DNA of 64,000 nt from Sphingobacteriaceae bacterium (GTDB lineage Bacteria; Bacteroidota; Bacteroidia; Sphingobacteriales; Sphingobacteriaceae), in contig CANHRG010000001.1 in assembly GCA_947463785.1 (NCBI GenBank), positions 186,001 to 250,000 of the forward strand. The letters run 5' to 3'. The stretch's first letter is position 1; each line of letters starts with the position of its first letter. The position numbers and the translations under genes were made by a program. Under the pieces are notes generated by a model. The model ran no database searches and had not been told where the DNA came from. It saw only the letters and a program-made list of their open reading frames with translations. Below, piece by piece: positions 1 through 9,246 of the stretch.

Positions 1-955
1 TATACTCGTCTTTTTTCTCTGTTTTTTCTTCAGATCGTGCCGATTGATTGTCTACAATGGCGTAAATAATATTCGGTTGTTGCGGATAAACAGCCAGGCC
101 AATTCGCCCAATTCCTTCGCCTTGTGGAAAGCCGCTATTACCACCGCTAATCATAGTCCAAGTTTCACCACCATCGGCACTTTTATAGATGCCAGAGCTG
201 GTGCCACCTTCTACGAAATTCCAGGCCCGTCGTTCGCGATGCCAAAGCGCAGTATAAATCACATTTGGGTTTTTAGGATCAATATCGATATCAATTGCAC
301 CGGTGTTTTCATCGCTACTTAAGGTTAGTTTCCAGCTTTTTCCACCATCGCTTGTTTTGTAAAAACCACGTTCTTTATTTGGGCTGTACAAATGACCTAG
401 TGCTGCCGCATAAACGGTATTCGGATCCCCAGGTTTAATCACAATTCTTCCAATATGGTGCGATTCGGGTAAACCCATATTCTCCCAGGTTTTTCCACCA
501 TCGGTGCTTTTATAAATACCGGTACCAGCGTATGAAGAACGGCTTGAATTGTTTTCGCCGCTACCCACCCAAATGGTTGTTTTTTTGCTTTGCGGAGTCC
601 ATCCTGACCAATCAACAGCGATGTCTCCAATGGTCATCGATTCTTGTTGTTCGAACATGGGTTCGAACGAGATTCCATTATTTACTGTATGCCAAAGTCC
701 ACCAGAAGCATAAGCCACATAAAATTCAGTGGCATCTTGTGGATTTACGTCAATATCTACCACGCGGCCGCTCATGATGGTTGGACCCACAGATCTGAAC
801 CGGAGCTGACTTACTAAACTGTTTTTTTCAAGATTTTGTCGCTGTTTAAAGCTTTCTAGACGCAAATTTGCCGGAGTGGCAGTTTTGGTTTTTTGTGCGA
901 TTAGGCTTGTCGTTACACTAGAAACGATCAAACACAGAAGAAGAAATTTTTTCAT
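1..955 (-). CDS. BNR/Asp-box beta-propeller exported protein (sortilin/glycosidase-like), C-terminus beyond window
   Basis: Partial gene: 318 N-terminal residues are readable from an ATG at 955 down to the window edge, with no stop. A signal peptide (MKKFLLLCLIVSS, ending near SLIAQ) predicts export. The mature part carries repeated Asp-box motifs (YKSTDGGKTW, YKTSDGGKSW, YKSADGGETW), the hallmark of BNR/VPS10-sortilin beta-propellers. Between them lie segments of the kind PGDPNTVYAAALG and DPKNPNVIYTALW that are typical of the large (about 1000 residue) Bacteroidota WD40/YVTN/BNR-like proteins. Such proteins are often called glycosyl hydrolases, but no catalytic residue is assignable here, so substrate and activity are unknown. 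The next gene upstream (aspartyl protease, same strand) ends 44 bases away; whether they are co-transcribed is unclear. Confidence 0.85.
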   Translation of the reverse strand, partial: MKKFLLLCLIVSSVTTSLIAQKTKTATPANLRLESFKQRQNLEKNSLVSQLRFRSVGPTIMSGRVVDIDVNPQDATEFYVAYASGGLWHTVNNGISFEPMFEQQESMTIGDIAVDWSGWTPQSKKTTIWVGSGENNSSRSSYAGTGIYKSTDGGKTWENMGLPESHHIGRIVIKPGDPNTVYAAALGHLYSPNKERGFYKTSDGGKSWKLTLSSDENTGAIDIDIDPKNPNVIYTALWHRERRAWNFVEGGTSSGIYKSADGGETWTMISGGNSGFPQGEGIGRIGLAVYPQQPNIIYAIVDNQSARSEEKTEKKDEY

Positions 956-999
956 TAATCCAATTTGGTTTAATGTAAATATAGTTTTTTGTACTACAA

Positions 1000-2292
1000 C
1001 TAGATTCTTCTTTTAAGCGTAAAAATTATTTTTTTGGATTCCCTGCTTCCTTTAGGAATAAACTCTAAAAATAAGTTTCGATCATCACCCGATTTAAAAT
1101 ACTCAGTGATTTCATTCAAACTCATTTGCTCAATGGGTTTTAGGTTAATGGCCAGCAACTCGTCTCCGGGTTTTATTCCCTCCCATTCGGCAGGAGAGTT
1201 GGGTGCAACGCGGCTAATTATACATCTTTTGAAATCTGGAGCTAGTGTGCTGAACTCTAAACCGCTCATATCGTATTCGAACCGCTCATTGTAATATATA
1301 GAGGGTTTAACATAAACCGCCCCGATGTTATAATCCCACACCATTTCGAAGCGTTTCAATACCGAATTACCCAAATTTCCGTTACGACCGGGCACCAAAA
1401 CCTTAATCAGCACATCGTTATAATTCGGAAAAGCGGCAATAACATTTTTTAAAATATATTTACCCAAACTGAGCTCCGGTGTTCGAGCCAAGTAGCCTGT
1501 AATTGGTCCAGCCAAACCCACTCCCAGGTTTTCAGCAATATGTACATCGGGTAGTTGAAAAGGAACTCCAGCTCGATCTTCCAGCGATAGCGGGTGACCC
1601 GCACCGGTATCCATCACTAATTTTGCCAGCACCTGTTCTCCAGAGCTTAGCCTGACCAAGGTTTCTATATAGGGCTTATTTTCTTCAATACTGATTGGTA
1701 TTTTGTAACCCTTTTTTAACAAATAACGACTACTTTCTGGATACACCACAATTGTATTGTTGTTATAACTTATTCTTACTATCTGATTTTTAAAAAACTC
1801 GTAACCCAATAAACCATGAATAGGAATACCCATGTATTCAGAAAGGTTAAAAGCGTCTTTTTTCAAAATGGCAGCCCGAATTCCCGTGGCTTTAGAAAAG
1901 CCCACTTCCATACTAATGGGTGGAGAAATGAATGCCTCTAATTCACCGCGTTCGCCCATTCCGGATATTTTGAAGCTACGCAGGTTATCTAGTTTTAAAC
2001 TGTCTGCCAGGGTATAATCTGTAATCAAAACCACGCCAACACCGGTATCTAGAATAAAATTATAGGGACCCTGCCCATTAATATTCAGTGGTATAACGAT
2101 TAGGTCTTTAACCAGTTTGAACGGAATTGTTGCTTTCTTTTTGTGTGCTTGAAGCAAAAATTCCTGGGCGCATGTTGGCCCAGGAATTGTGATAAAAAAT
2201 CCTACAAACAAAATCAGTGAACGTAAATAAGTATTTGGTTTAGGTAGACGCATACTTATCCTTAAAACGTGAATCACCGAGTAGTATTTCAT
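1000..2292 (-). CDS. Exported two-DTG aspartyl protease with C-terminal PDZ domain
   Basis: 430 residues. A signal segment at about 15-42 (MRLPK...GPTCAQ) predicts export to the periplasm or outer membrane. There are two aspartyl-protease active-site motifs in one chain: LDTGVG (D82) and MDTGAG (D228), each followed by a hydrophobic stretch as in retropepsin folds. One chain could therefore supply both catalytic aspartates, as in pepsin. Residues about 340-430 form a PDZ domain (SPAEWEGIKPGDELLAIN, the peptide-binding core). The start codon overlaps the stop of the upstream TonB receptor gene in an ATGA, so translation is probably coupled. The substrate is not evident. The coupling suggests a role with the receptor or its cargo, but that is inference. 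M14 is an alternative start giving a shorter signal peptide. Confidence 0.88.
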   Translation of the reverse strand: MKYYSVIHVLRISMRLPKPNTYLRSLILFVGFFITIPGPTCAQEFLLQAHKKKATIPFKLVKDLIVIPLNINGQGPYNFILDTGVGVVLITDYTLADSLKLDNLRSFKISGMGERGELEAFISPPISMEVGFSKATGIRAAILKKDAFNLSEYMGIPIHGLLGYEFFKNQIVRISYNNNTIVVYPESSRYLLKKGYKIPISIEENKPYIETLVRLSSGEQVLAKLVMDTGAGHPLSLEDRAGVPFQLPDVHIAENLGVGLAGPITGYLARTPELSLGKYILKNVIAAFPNYNDVLIKVLVPGRNGNLGNSVLKRFEMVWDYNIGAVYVKPSIYYNERFEYDMSGLEFSTLAPDFKRCIISRVAPNSPAEWEGIKPGDELLAINLKPIEQMSLNEITEYFKSGDDRNLFLEFIPKGSRESKKIIFTLKRRI

Positions 2293-4598
2293 TTTATCCG
2301 CAAGGGAACGAATAGTCCGAAACTTATATTTCTACCGGGATTAAAGAAACCTAAATTAGGATTCGACTCGTCCAACCTTCCAGGTTTGAAACGACTTAAG
2401 TGGTCGAAATAAGCTTTATCCAACAAGTTGCTTGCACTAATGTGTAAGCGTATTTCTTGTTTTTTCCAGTTAATACTTGTGCCAATAGAGGCATTAACTA
2501 AAGTATAGGACCCTGTAGGTGTTTCAAAGCTATCTGTCCGGTTTTGCTTCAGAAAATGGTCAATACCCAAAGCAATGTAGTTGTTCTTAAGCCCACGGAT
2601 GTTTGGTTCAAGACGCAATTCGTTACGCCAAACACCGGCCGGAATGAAAGGCAGAGGTGTGTTGGTAGTTCTATTTTGCCCGCGGGTATAGGCAAAACTA
2701 CTTTCCCAATGAATCAGTTCGATGGGGTGTAAGGTTACGCTAAACTCTGTCCCAGTAAGCAGCGCTTTATCTTGTACAAATCGGAATAGTGGAAAAATAT
2801 CGCCCTCTGCGTTTATTGTTTCATTGCCGTTCTGACGGTAGTAAATAAAGTTATTGATGGCATTGTAAAATACATTCCACTCGGTGCTTATTTTTTCGGT
2901 ATTAAACGCCAGGCTAAAATCAGAATAAAAACTACGTTCTGGTTTTAAATCTGCATTACCCACCTCGTATCTGAACGTACCTTCATGAACCCCGTTCGAG
3001 CCCAACTCTGCAATGTTTGGTGCCCGAAATGCTGATCCAGCATTTGCTTTTAGGCTGAAACGCTCATTAAATTCATGGGTAAGACCCACAGCTCCACTTA
3101 AATTGCTAAAACTATTTTTAAGGGAATTAAAAATAATTTCGCCGTTTTCTTCTAATGCTTCACCCGTCATTTTGCGGTAGTCGACACGGCTACCCAGGTT
3201 GAATGTGGTATTTGTCCAGTTTTTCTTGAAATAGGCAAATAAGCCCAATTCGTTCGATTGGTAATTCGGAATCAAAAACTCTTCACCTCTATTTTCGCTG
3301 TTTTGAAATGCACCCGAAAGTCCGATAACGGGCTCCCAGCCATTCCGCTCCTCTCCGAAATACTTGAAGTCATAGCTCCAGGTTTTCAAATCAAAAAAGA
3401 GTGCCGGATCGGCCGAACTTTCTTCGAACTCTTTTCGCAAATTGTTTTGAAAACTGATGTTGGTCCGCACTCTACCCTTGCCCAATAAAACATTGCTATT
3501 GAAGGCAACCTTTCTGTGACCCACATCTTGAAAGGGTAGTAGCAAGTTTCTGGAATTGATTTGTTGGCTACTGAGCACGTTCCCATCGGCATCTTCAAAT
3601 TCACCATTTGCGTTTTGTGAAAAATCGGGTAAACCAATCTCGCTAGTAAAATTCGACACATTTAAATGTGCATAACCCCATTTTTTAGTCAATCCAATCT
3701 GCCCACCCCAGCTCAACTCTTTAAATCCGGTATTGGGTATTCTAGTTTCCGGATTTTGATAAGCAATGGCACTTTTATTCGATACACGCATGCGCCAGGT
3801 CAACCCGTTGTTGTTTCCTTGAACCATGTATGAATTCGCCATCAGCTTATTCACCGTAGAATAATTGGTTAAAAGTTCACCCTTAATCTGTCCATCGCCT
3901 ACCGGGAGATCTTCGAGCAGGTTTACCACTCCCCCCAGGGCATCAGACCCATACAATAAACTGGCTGCCCCCTTCAATACCTCAACACGCGAAACCCCAA
4001 ACTGATCTACTTCAATACCATGCTCGTCACCCCATTGTTGACCCTCTTGTTTGGCACCATCGGCCAGGGTTACTACTCGGTTGTAGGATAGACCACGAAT
4101 AACGGGTTTGGAAATACCACCACCGGTTGTGATTTGTGAAACCCCGGGAATGCGTGAAATAGCATCAACAATATTCGTAGATTGTTTCACCAGAGCCTCT
4201 TTACTCATAATGGCCACCGAGGTGCTGTTTTTTCGATTATCGGTACTGGAGGCAGAACCGGTAATAACCACTTCCCGTGCCTCAATGGTGCTTGGACTTA
4301 GCTTTAAAACCAACTGATCAATATTTACTAAATCAATGGTTTGTGTAAGGGTTTGATAACCCAAATACTTCACTTCAATTAAAAACTTCCCCTTGTCCGG
4401 TGCGTTTTTAAATGTGAATTCACCGGTTGCACCAGTAGAGGTGGTCAATTTTAATTCTGGAATAGAAACCGTTGCACCGGCTAATGCGCTCAGGGTTTGA
4501 GCATCAACTACCTTTCCATTTATAGTAGTTGCCGCAGTTGCTGGAAGTGCAAAAGCGAAAAACAATATATGCAGAATATATACTATGTTCTTTTTCAT
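2289..4598 (-). CDS. TonB-dependent outer-membrane receptor with CarboxypepD_reg N-terminal domain
   Basis: 769 residues, normal for the family. Order: signal peptide 1-22 (ending LPATAA), a carboxypeptidase-regulatory-like domain about 24-110 (INGKVVDAQTLSALAGATV), a plug about 120-230 (SRVEVLKGAASLLYGSDALGG is the conserved plug end), then a 22-strand-type barrel with many aromatic-rich repeats ending in FGLFVPLRI. It takes up a ligand across the outer membrane using TonB energy. The plug contains an EGQQWGDEHGIEVDQ segment like that of metal (zinc/copper) receptors such as ZnuD. Together with the upstream Cys/His-rich protein this points to a metal ion or metal chelate, but the ligand is not proven. 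It is coupled to the downstream aspartyl protease by a 4-nt overlap. Confidence 0.93.
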   Translation of the reverse strand: MKKNIVYILHILFFAFALPATAATTINGKVVDAQTLSALAGATVSIPELKLTTSTGATGEFTFKNAPDKGKFLIEVKYLGYQTLTQTIDLVNIDQLVLKLSPSTIEAREVVITGSASSTDNRKNSTSVAIMSKEALVKQSTNIVDAISRIPGVSQITTGGGISKPVIRGLSYNRVVTLADGAKQEGQQWGDEHGIEVDQFGVSRVEVLKGAASLLYGSDALGGVVNLLEDLPVGDGQIKGELLTNYSTVNKLMANSYMVQGNNNGLTWRMRVSNKSAIAYQNPETRIPNTGFKELSWGGQIGLTKKWGYAHLNVSNFTSEIGLPDFSQNANGEFEDADGNVLSSQQINSRNLLLPFQDVGHRKVAFNSNVLLGKGRVRTNISFQNNLRKEFEESSADPALFFDLKTWSYDFKYFGEERNGWEPVIGLSGAFQNSENRGEEFLIPNYQSNELGLFAYFKKNWTNTTFNLGSRVDYRKMTGEALEENGEIIFNSLKNSFSNLSGAVGLTHEFNERFSLKANAGSAFRAPNIAELGSNGVHEGTFRYEVGNADLKPERSFYSDFSLAFNTEKISTEWNVFYNAINNFIYYRQNGNETINAEGDIFPLFRFVQDKALLTGTEFSVTLHPIELIHWESSFAYTRGQNRTTNTPLPFIPAGVWRNELRLEPNIRGLKNNYIALGIDHFLKQNRTDSFETPTGSYTLVNASIGTSINWKKQEIRLHISASNLLDKAYFDHLSRFKPGRLDESNPNLGFFNPGRNISFGLFVPLRIK

Positions 4599-4630
4599 AA
4601 TAATTTTTTAAGTATGTTTTTGATATAGGT

Positions 4631-4648
4631 ATTGCCGTTTAAGGCAAT
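4631..4648. repeat. 6-bp perfect inverted repeat in the spacer before the TonB receptor gene
   Basis: ATTGCC-6 nt-GGCAAT lies in the 59-base gap between the Cys/His-rich gene and the TonB receptor start. In the minus-strand transcript it would form a short stem about 33 nt before the receptor ATG. No T-run follows it, so it does not look like a normal terminator; a metal-regulator operator or a chance repeat are both possible. Confidence 0.3.
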
Positions 4649-4657
4649 AAAAATGAA

Positions 4658-5029
4658 TTAGGATAAAAAGGAATTTATCCGGTCGGGTGGACCCCTAAGA
4701 TCATAGTTTTTTATTGCTGACTGAAAAATCAGCAGGCTGCTAATAGCAGTTCTTTTTAGCGTTGGAAAAGAAATAGGGATAAAAGCAAGCCGAGGGCTAG
4801 CCACAAAAACTCCGTCAATGTGTACTGCACAAGCCCAGCAAAAAGAAGCTTGATTATTGATGTGACTTTTGTGCTGACAGGTTTCACCCCCTTTTATAGA
4901 ACAAGAGGCCTTGGCCGATACTCCGCTTAAGTGACTATGAAGCGCATCAACAGGCAGAATGGTTACTGAAAAACACAGCAACAGAAAAATAGAAATTCCC
5001 CCAAGGGTGTATTTTCTAATATTTTTCAT
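4658..5029 (-). CDS. Small Cys/His-rich exported protein (DUF2946-like), upstream of TonB receptor
   Basis: 123 residues from the ATG at 5029; a GTG three codons further up is possible but less likely. A hydrophobic N-terminal helix (about 8-26) predicts export or membrane anchoring. After it come clustered metal-binding-type residues: H31, H33, C43, C51, H53, H56, C64, C67 and H70. The C-terminal part ends with LRGPP, a signature shared with DUF2946-type proteins that sit next to copper/zinc TonB receptors. A second hydrophobic segment lies around 78-105. I infer a metal-binding or metal-sensing accessory of the downstream receptor (59 bases away, same strand). A box with one mismatch to TAnnTTTG (5036-5043, minus) lies 6 nt upstream of the ATG and supports that start. 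Function unproven. Confidence 0.72.
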   Translation of the reverse strand: MKNIRKYTLGGISIFLLLCFSVTILPVDALHSHLSGVSAKASCSIKGGETCQHKSHINNQASFCWACAVHIDGVFVASPRLAFIPISFPTLKRTAISSLLIFQSAIKNYDLRGPPDRINSFLS

Positions 5030-5098
5030 TTTTGACACAGGTAAAGTTAACTAAAACATCAAATTCCTTAAATTCGACCTGTAACAAATTAAATACCT

Positions 5099-6769
5099 AT
5101 GACATTAAAAGCGGTTGACTTGTCAAAGCGTAATACGCCCACTGGGACTCAATTAAACTGTAAGGGCTGGGTTCAGGAAGCAGCACTTCGTATGCTGTTA
5201 AATAATTTAGATCCCGAAGTTGCCGAGCGGCCAGAAGATCTGATTGTTTACGGGGGCAGAGGTAAAGCGGCCAGAAACCGCGAAGCGCTAGATTTAATTA
5301 TCAAAGCGCTAAAAGATTTAGAGGAAGACGAAACCCTGTTAATTCAATCGGGCAAGCCCGTTGGTATTTTACCCACCCATAAAGACGCACCACGAGTGTT
5401 GATCTCTAATTCGCAATTGGTACCCAAATGGGCTACGCAACAACATTTTGATGAGTTGGAAGACAGGGGCTTGATGATGTATGGCCAAATGACTGCCGGC
5501 TCTTGGATCTATATCGGATCACAGGGGATTGTGCAGGGTACCTACGAAACATTTGCCGAAATTGCCCGCCAGCATTTTGGCGGAAGTCTAAAAAACACCC
5601 TTTCGGTAACCGCAGGCTTAGGCGGCATGGGCGGAGCACAACCTTTAGCCATTACCATGAATGAGGGTGTTTGCCTTGCGGCAGAAGTGGAAGAGTGGCG
5701 CATTCAAAAAAGACTGGAAACCCGCTACATTGATGAGATTGCTTTCGATTTGGATGAAGCAATTGATAAAGCTATACAGTATAAAACAGAAGGCAAAGCC
5801 TTATCTATTGGTGTAGTGGCCAATGCCGTAGACTTATTAGAAAGATTAATTGAGCGTAATATTGTGCCCGATGTTTTAACCGATCAAACCTCGGCACACG
5901 ACCCACTTATTGGTTATTTTCCAGAAGGTCTATCTGTGGAAGCCGCCAAAGTGTTAAGAGAAACAAACCCAGAAGAATATACCAAGCGCTCGTATGCAAC
6001 CATGGCCAAACACATTGAGTTGATGCTCGAAATGCAAAAACGCGGAGCCATTACTTTCGACTATGGCAACAACCTGCGTGGTCGGGCCCTGGAGGCTGGT
6101 GTAACCCACGCCTTTGATTTTCCAGGTTTTGTGCCGGCTTATATCCGCCCACTATTTTGTGAGGGCAAAGGTCCATTCCGCTGGGCAGCATTAAGTGGAG
6201 ATCCAGAAGATATTGCAGTGACTGATCAAGTTATTTTGGATTTATTTCCAGAGAATGAGGCTTTACGCCGATGGATTACTATGGCGCAAGAACGCATTGC
6301 TTTTCAAGGATTACCGGCTCGTATTTGCTGGTTGGGGCAAGGCGAACGCGAAAAAGCTGGATTGGCTTTCAATAAACTAGTTGCCGAAGGAAAGGTAAAA
6401 GCCCCTATCGTGATTGGCCGCGACCATCTGGACACCGGCTCGGTGGCTTCGCCAAACCGAGAAACCGAAGCCATGAAAGACGGTTCGGATGCCGTAGCCG
6501 ACTGGCCAATTTTAAATGCCTTAATTAATACCGCTGGTGGAGCCAGCTGGGTATCCTTGCATCACGGTGGTGGTGTGGGCATCGGTTATTCTATACATGC
6601 CGGGATGGTAATTGTTGCCGATGGAACTGAAGATGCCGAACGTCGGATTAGAAGGGTCTTACATAACGATCCGGCTATGGGCGTAATTCGACATCTGGAT
6701 GCCGGTTATGATATTGCTCAAGATACTGCCAGAAAGCACAAGTTAGATTTAAGGGAACGTTTGAAATAA
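5099..6769 (+). CDS. hutU: Urocanate hydratase
   Basis: 556 residues, standard length. Catalyses the second step of histidine degradation, urocanate to 4-imidazolone-5-propionate, with NAD as a tightly bound electrophile, in the cytoplasm. The NAD-binding glycine-rich region reads [14 protein letters not shown], and the conserved active-site segment [19 protein letters not shown] contains the catalytic-region cysteine. The C-terminal [11 protein letters not shown] block is also typical. It is transcribed divergently from the metal-uptake unit, with about 70 bases between. hutI and hutG follow on the same strand only after four unrelated genes, so hutU may be expressed on its own or as part of a long read-through unit. 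Confidence 0.97.
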   Translation: MTLKAVDLSKRNTPTGTQLNCKGWVQEAALRMLLNNLDPEVAERPEDLIVYGGRGKAARNREALDLIIKALKDLEEDETLLIQSGKPVGILPTHKDAPRVLISNSQLVPKWATQQHFDELEDRGLMMYGQMTAGSWIYIGSQGIVQGTYETFAEIARQHFGGSLKNTLSVTAGLGGMGGAQPLAITMNEGVCLAAEVEEWRIQKRLETRYIDEIAFDLDEAIDKAIQYKTEGKALSIGVVANAVDLLERLIERNIVPDVLTDQTSAHDPLIGYFPEGLSVEAAKVLRETNPEEYTKRSYATMAKHIELMLEMQKRGAITFDYGNNLRGRALEAGVTHAFDFPGFVPAYIRPLFCEGKGPFRWAALSGDPEDIAVTDQVILDLFPENEALRRWITMAQERIAFQGLPARICWLGQGEREKAGLAFNKLVAEGKVKAPIVIGRDHLDTGSVASPNRETEAMKDGSDAVADWPILNALINTAGGASWVSLHHGGGVGIGYSIHAGMVIVADGTEDAERRIRRVLHNDPAMGVIRHLDAGYDIAQDTARKHKLDLRERLK

Positions 6770-6886
6770 GAGCGGATTACTGCTTTTTTGTTGGATAAAA
6801 GTAAATTTTACTCAAGAAAAGCCATTGGAATTGCAACTTAATCTCTTTTTAAACTATTTAGCAATCTGATACTAATCGCTATTAAA

Positions 6887-7333
6887 ATGAAAACTGTTTA
6901 TACCCTACTCTTTCTTTTTGTTGCTCACTTAGGATTTGCTCAAAGCTCAACTAAGGCAGATGAAATTACCGGAATATGGCTAACCGGATCAACCAATGCT
7001 AAAGTCCAAATCTATAAAAGCGGAAACACCTACCAAGGGAAAATTGTGTGGTTGAAAGAACCCATTGACCCTAAAACGAACAAAGCCAAAACTGACACTA
7101 ATAATCCAAAGAATGAAGCTAAATCCCGACCGTTAATGGGTTTGGTCAATATTTGGGGCTTCGCATACGTTGGTGACAACACCTGGGAAAACGGCCATAT
7201 TTACGATCCTAAAAACGGCAAGCAATACAAGTGTATCATCACTCTAATCAACAAAAACACACTTAACGTAAGGGGTTATATAGGCATCTCACTCATTGGT
7301 AGAGACGATACCTGGACTAGAAGCCAACTATAA
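6887..7333 (+). CDS. DUF2147 exported protein
   Basis: 148 residues with a clear signal peptide (MKTVYTLLFLFVAHLGFAQ). The mature part matches the DUF2147 pattern: GIWLTGSTNAKVQIYKSG at the front, a KIVWLKEP segment, and GHIYDPKNGKQYKC followed by a GYIGISLIGRDDTWTR end. DUF2147 proteins are small periplasmic beta-rich proteins of unknown role, common in Bacteroidota and Proteobacteria. The gene sits 117 bases after hutU and 73 bases before a gene that has its own promoter, so it may be a single-gene unit. No functional link to histidine degradation is visible. Confidence 0.88.
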   Translation: MKTVYTLLFLFVAHLGFAQSSTKADEITGIWLTGSTNAKVQIYKSGNTYQGKIVWLKEPIDPKTNKAKTDTNNPKNEAKSRPLMGLVNIWGFAYVGDNTWENGHIYDPKNGKQYKCIITLINKNTLNVRGYIGISLIGRDDTWTRSQL

Positions 7334-7394
7334 TTCTGCTCTTAACATATAGCATCATTTATTTCAGTTTCGGCTAGCCAAACCATTTAAGACT

Positions 7395-7402
7395 TATCTT
7401 TG
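7395..7402 (+). promoter_or_regulatory. Bacteroidota -7 promoter box, 4 nt before the ATG
   Basis: TATCTTTG matches the TAnnTTTG -7 consensus exactly, and CAAC then separates it from the ATG at 7407. A start about 4 nt after the box would give a leaderless mRNA. No convincing -33 TTTG is seen. Confidence 0.5.
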
Positions 7403-7406
7403 CAAC

Positions 7407-7745
7407 ATGACCCCAGCCGAAATCAACAAGAAATTTACTGCCCTACAAGAACGTTTGGCTAAAGAGTTTGATACCGAAACTCCGGATATCAAGGTTATTT
7501 TGTTCTTAATCGGGGTGCAAGAGTTGGGTCAGGGACCGCAAAAATTTAGCAAGCGCCAAAAAGAAGAGCTGATGCACATTGCAACCTGTCGATTGTTCAG
7601 CGAAATGGGCTTTTATGAGTTGGAGGGCTTAGATCAAGATGGCTGGCCACACTGGAAATTGGTAAAAGCCATACCGGCCTACACACTTTTGGAGCAAGAA
7701 ATGATCATCAAATCCCTTATTGTGGGTTATTTTGAAGCGCTGTAA
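7407..7745 (+). CDS. Conserved small cytoplasmic protein of unknown function
   Basis: 112 residues, no signal peptide or membrane segment. I do not recognise a named domain, though the text looks like a Bacteroidota-restricted conserved hypothetical. Visible features are an amphipathic N-terminal helix (TPAEINKKFTALQERLAKEF), the motif GVQELGQGPQKFSKRQKEELMHIA, and a largely helical remainder with a GWPHWKLVKAIPAYTLLEQE segment. An exact TAnnTTTG box 4 nt upstream suggests its own leaderless transcript. The next gene (cyclophilin) begins 31 bases downstream, so it may share the transcript. No function is proposed. Confidence 0.8.
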   Translation: MTPAEINKKFTALQERLAKEFDTETPDIKVILFLIGVQELGQGPQKFSKRQKEELMHIATCRLFSEMGFYELEGLDQDGWPHWKLVKAIPAYTLLEQEMIIKSLIVGYFEAL

Positions 7746-7775
7746 TTCTGTATATTCGATTAAAATCTTTTAATC

Positions 7776-8477
7776 ATGAAAAAAATAGTCTTAATCGCTT
7801 TGCTGCTAAGCGGCTTACAAGTGTTAGCTGCCAAGCCCAAACACCAATTTGTACGCATAAAAACCGATAAGGGAGAATGCATCGTGATGCTTTACAACCA
7901 AACCCCAAAGCATCGTGATAATTTTGTAAAAATTACAAAAGACGGAAACTTAAGCGGAACGCTTTTCCATCGTGTTATCCAGGGTTTTATGATTCAAGGT
8001 GGAGATCCGGATTCAAAAACAGCCAAACCAGGACAAGCATTAGGAGATGGTGATTTAGGCTACACCGTTCCAGCTGAATTTCGCGACAGCTTATTTCATA
8101 AAAAAGGAGTGATTGCTGCTGCCAGAGATAATAATCCGGAGAAAGCATCGAGTGCTTGCCAATTTTATTTGGCACAGGGCAAAGTTTTTACCGACGAGCA
8201 ACTAAATACTTTAGAACAAACCCGATTAAAAGGTCGCAAAATTCCAGAATGGCAACGCGAAGTGTATAAAACCCTCGGAGGAATTCCGCATTTAGACCAA
8301 AACTACACCGTATTTGGTGAGGTGGTTAAAGGTGTTGAGATGATTGATGCGGTAGCTGCCGTAAAAACAGGTCCAGCAGACCGCCCTGTAGAGGATGTGC
8401 GCATGGAAGTGACTATGCTTAAAACTAAGGAAGCCCGAAAACTTGAAAAATCTTTAGCCTTGGCTAATAAACCATGA
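7776..8477 (+). CDS. Exported cyclophilin-type peptidyl-prolyl cis-trans isomerase
   Basis: 233 residues. A signal peptide (MKKIVLIALLLSGLQVLAA) sends it to the periplasm, where it would help fold envelope proteins. The cyclophilin core is plain: the active-site region FHRVIQGFMIQGGDPD carries the catalytic Arg, QFYLAQG forms the hydrophobic pocket, and HLDQNYTVFGEVVKGVEMID is the usual C-terminal block. An insertion of about 35 residues before HLDQ (TDEQLNTLEQTRLKGRKIPEWQ region) is common in Bacteroidota members. Its TGA stop overlaps the ATG of the exonuclease III gene by 4 nt, so the two are translationally coupled despite acting in different compartments. Confidence 0.94.
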   Translation: MKKIVLIALLLSGLQVLAAKPKHQFVRIKTDKGECIVMLYNQTPKHRDNFVKITKDGNLSGTLFHRVIQGFMIQGGDPDSKTAKPGQALGDGDLGYTVPAEFRDSLFHKKGVIAAARDNNPEKASSACQFYLAQGKVFTDEQLNTLEQTRLKGRKIPEWQREVYKTLGGIPHLDQNYTVFGEVVKGVEMIDAVAAVKTGPADRPVEDVRMEVTMLKTKEARKLEKSLALANKP

Positions 8478-9241
8478 AAATTATCACTTACAATGTAAAC
8501 GGAATTCGCTCGGCTTTGAGCAAAAATTGGTTGGCCTGGTTGCAAGCTACCCAGGCCGATGTAGTTTGTTTACAAGAAATTAAGGCTACACCCGATCAAA
8601 TTGCCGAACTGCACCTCTTGGAGCAGATGGGTTACGAGCATTATTGGTATCCGGCAGAAAAAAAAGGCTATAGCGGAACGGCTATTTTAACAAAAATTAG
8701 TCCCAAGCATGTAGAATATGGCTGCGGATTAGCCGATTACGATAATGAGGGTCGCATCATTCGTGCAGACTTTGAAGATGTTTCCGTAATGAGTACCTAT
8801 TTTCCTTCCGGATCCAGCGGTGATGAGCGGCAAGCCTTTAAATACCGATTTTTAGATGATTTTCAGGAATACATTCACCAACTCAAATGGGCTTATCCCA
8901 AATTGGTGATTTCCGGAGATTATAACATTTGCCACAAACCTATCGATATCCACAATCCGAAGTCTAACGCCAATTCATCCGGATTTTTACCCGAGGAGCG
9001 GGAATGGATGGAAAACTTTATTCAAGATGGTTTTGTAGATACCTTTAGGTGCTTCAACCCTGAGCCCCACCAATATACCTGGTGGAGCTACCGTGCCGGA
9101 GCCCGAGCTAAAAACTTAGGCTGGCGTATCGATTACAATTTGGCGAGTAAAGAACTGGAGCCACATTTGAAACGTTCAGCTATTTTGGCGGAGGCAAAGC
9201 ATTCCGATCATTGTCCGGTTTTACTCGAATTGGCACTCTAA
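8474..9241 (+). CDS. xth: Exodeoxyribonuclease III (AP endonuclease family)
   Basis: 255 residues, full length for the Xth/ExoA family. Repairs abasic sites and trims 3' ends of DNA in the cytoplasm with Mg2+. Endonuclease/exonuclease/phosphatase motifs are complete: ITYNVNGIRSA, VVCLQEIKA (metal-binding Glu), SGDYNICHKPIDIHNP, RIDYNLAS and the C-terminal KHSDHCPVLLEL with the catalytic Asp-His pair. It is coupled to the upstream cyclophilin by an ATGA overlap and is followed 5 bases later by hutI, so it probably lies in the same transcript as hutI and hutG. Confidence 0.96.
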   Translation: MKIITYNVNGIRSALSKNWLAWLQATQADVVCLQEIKATPDQIAELHLLEQMGYEHYWYPAEKKGYSGTAILTKISPKHVEYGCGLADYDNEGRIIRADFEDVSVMSTYFPSGSSGDERQAFKYRFLDDFQEYIHQLKWAYPKLVISGDYNICHKPIDIHNPKSNANSSGFLPEEREWMENFIQDGFVDTFRCFNPEPHQYTWWSYRAGARAKNLGWRIDYNLASKELEPHLKRSAILAEAKHSDHCPVLLELAL

Positions 9242-9246
9242 AAACC

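Noticed and set aside
3386-3661. Open frames on either strand inside the TonB receptor gene
   Set aside because: No family pattern and no start context; they are shadows of the receptor frame.
6770-6792. Possible terminator after hutU
   Set aside because: Only a 3-bp stem (AGC/GCT) before a T-run, too weak to call.
9211-9246. Longer hutI start at 9211
   Set aside because: It lies inside xth and adds 12 residues that do not fit the family; the ATG at 9247 follows the xth stop by 5 bases.
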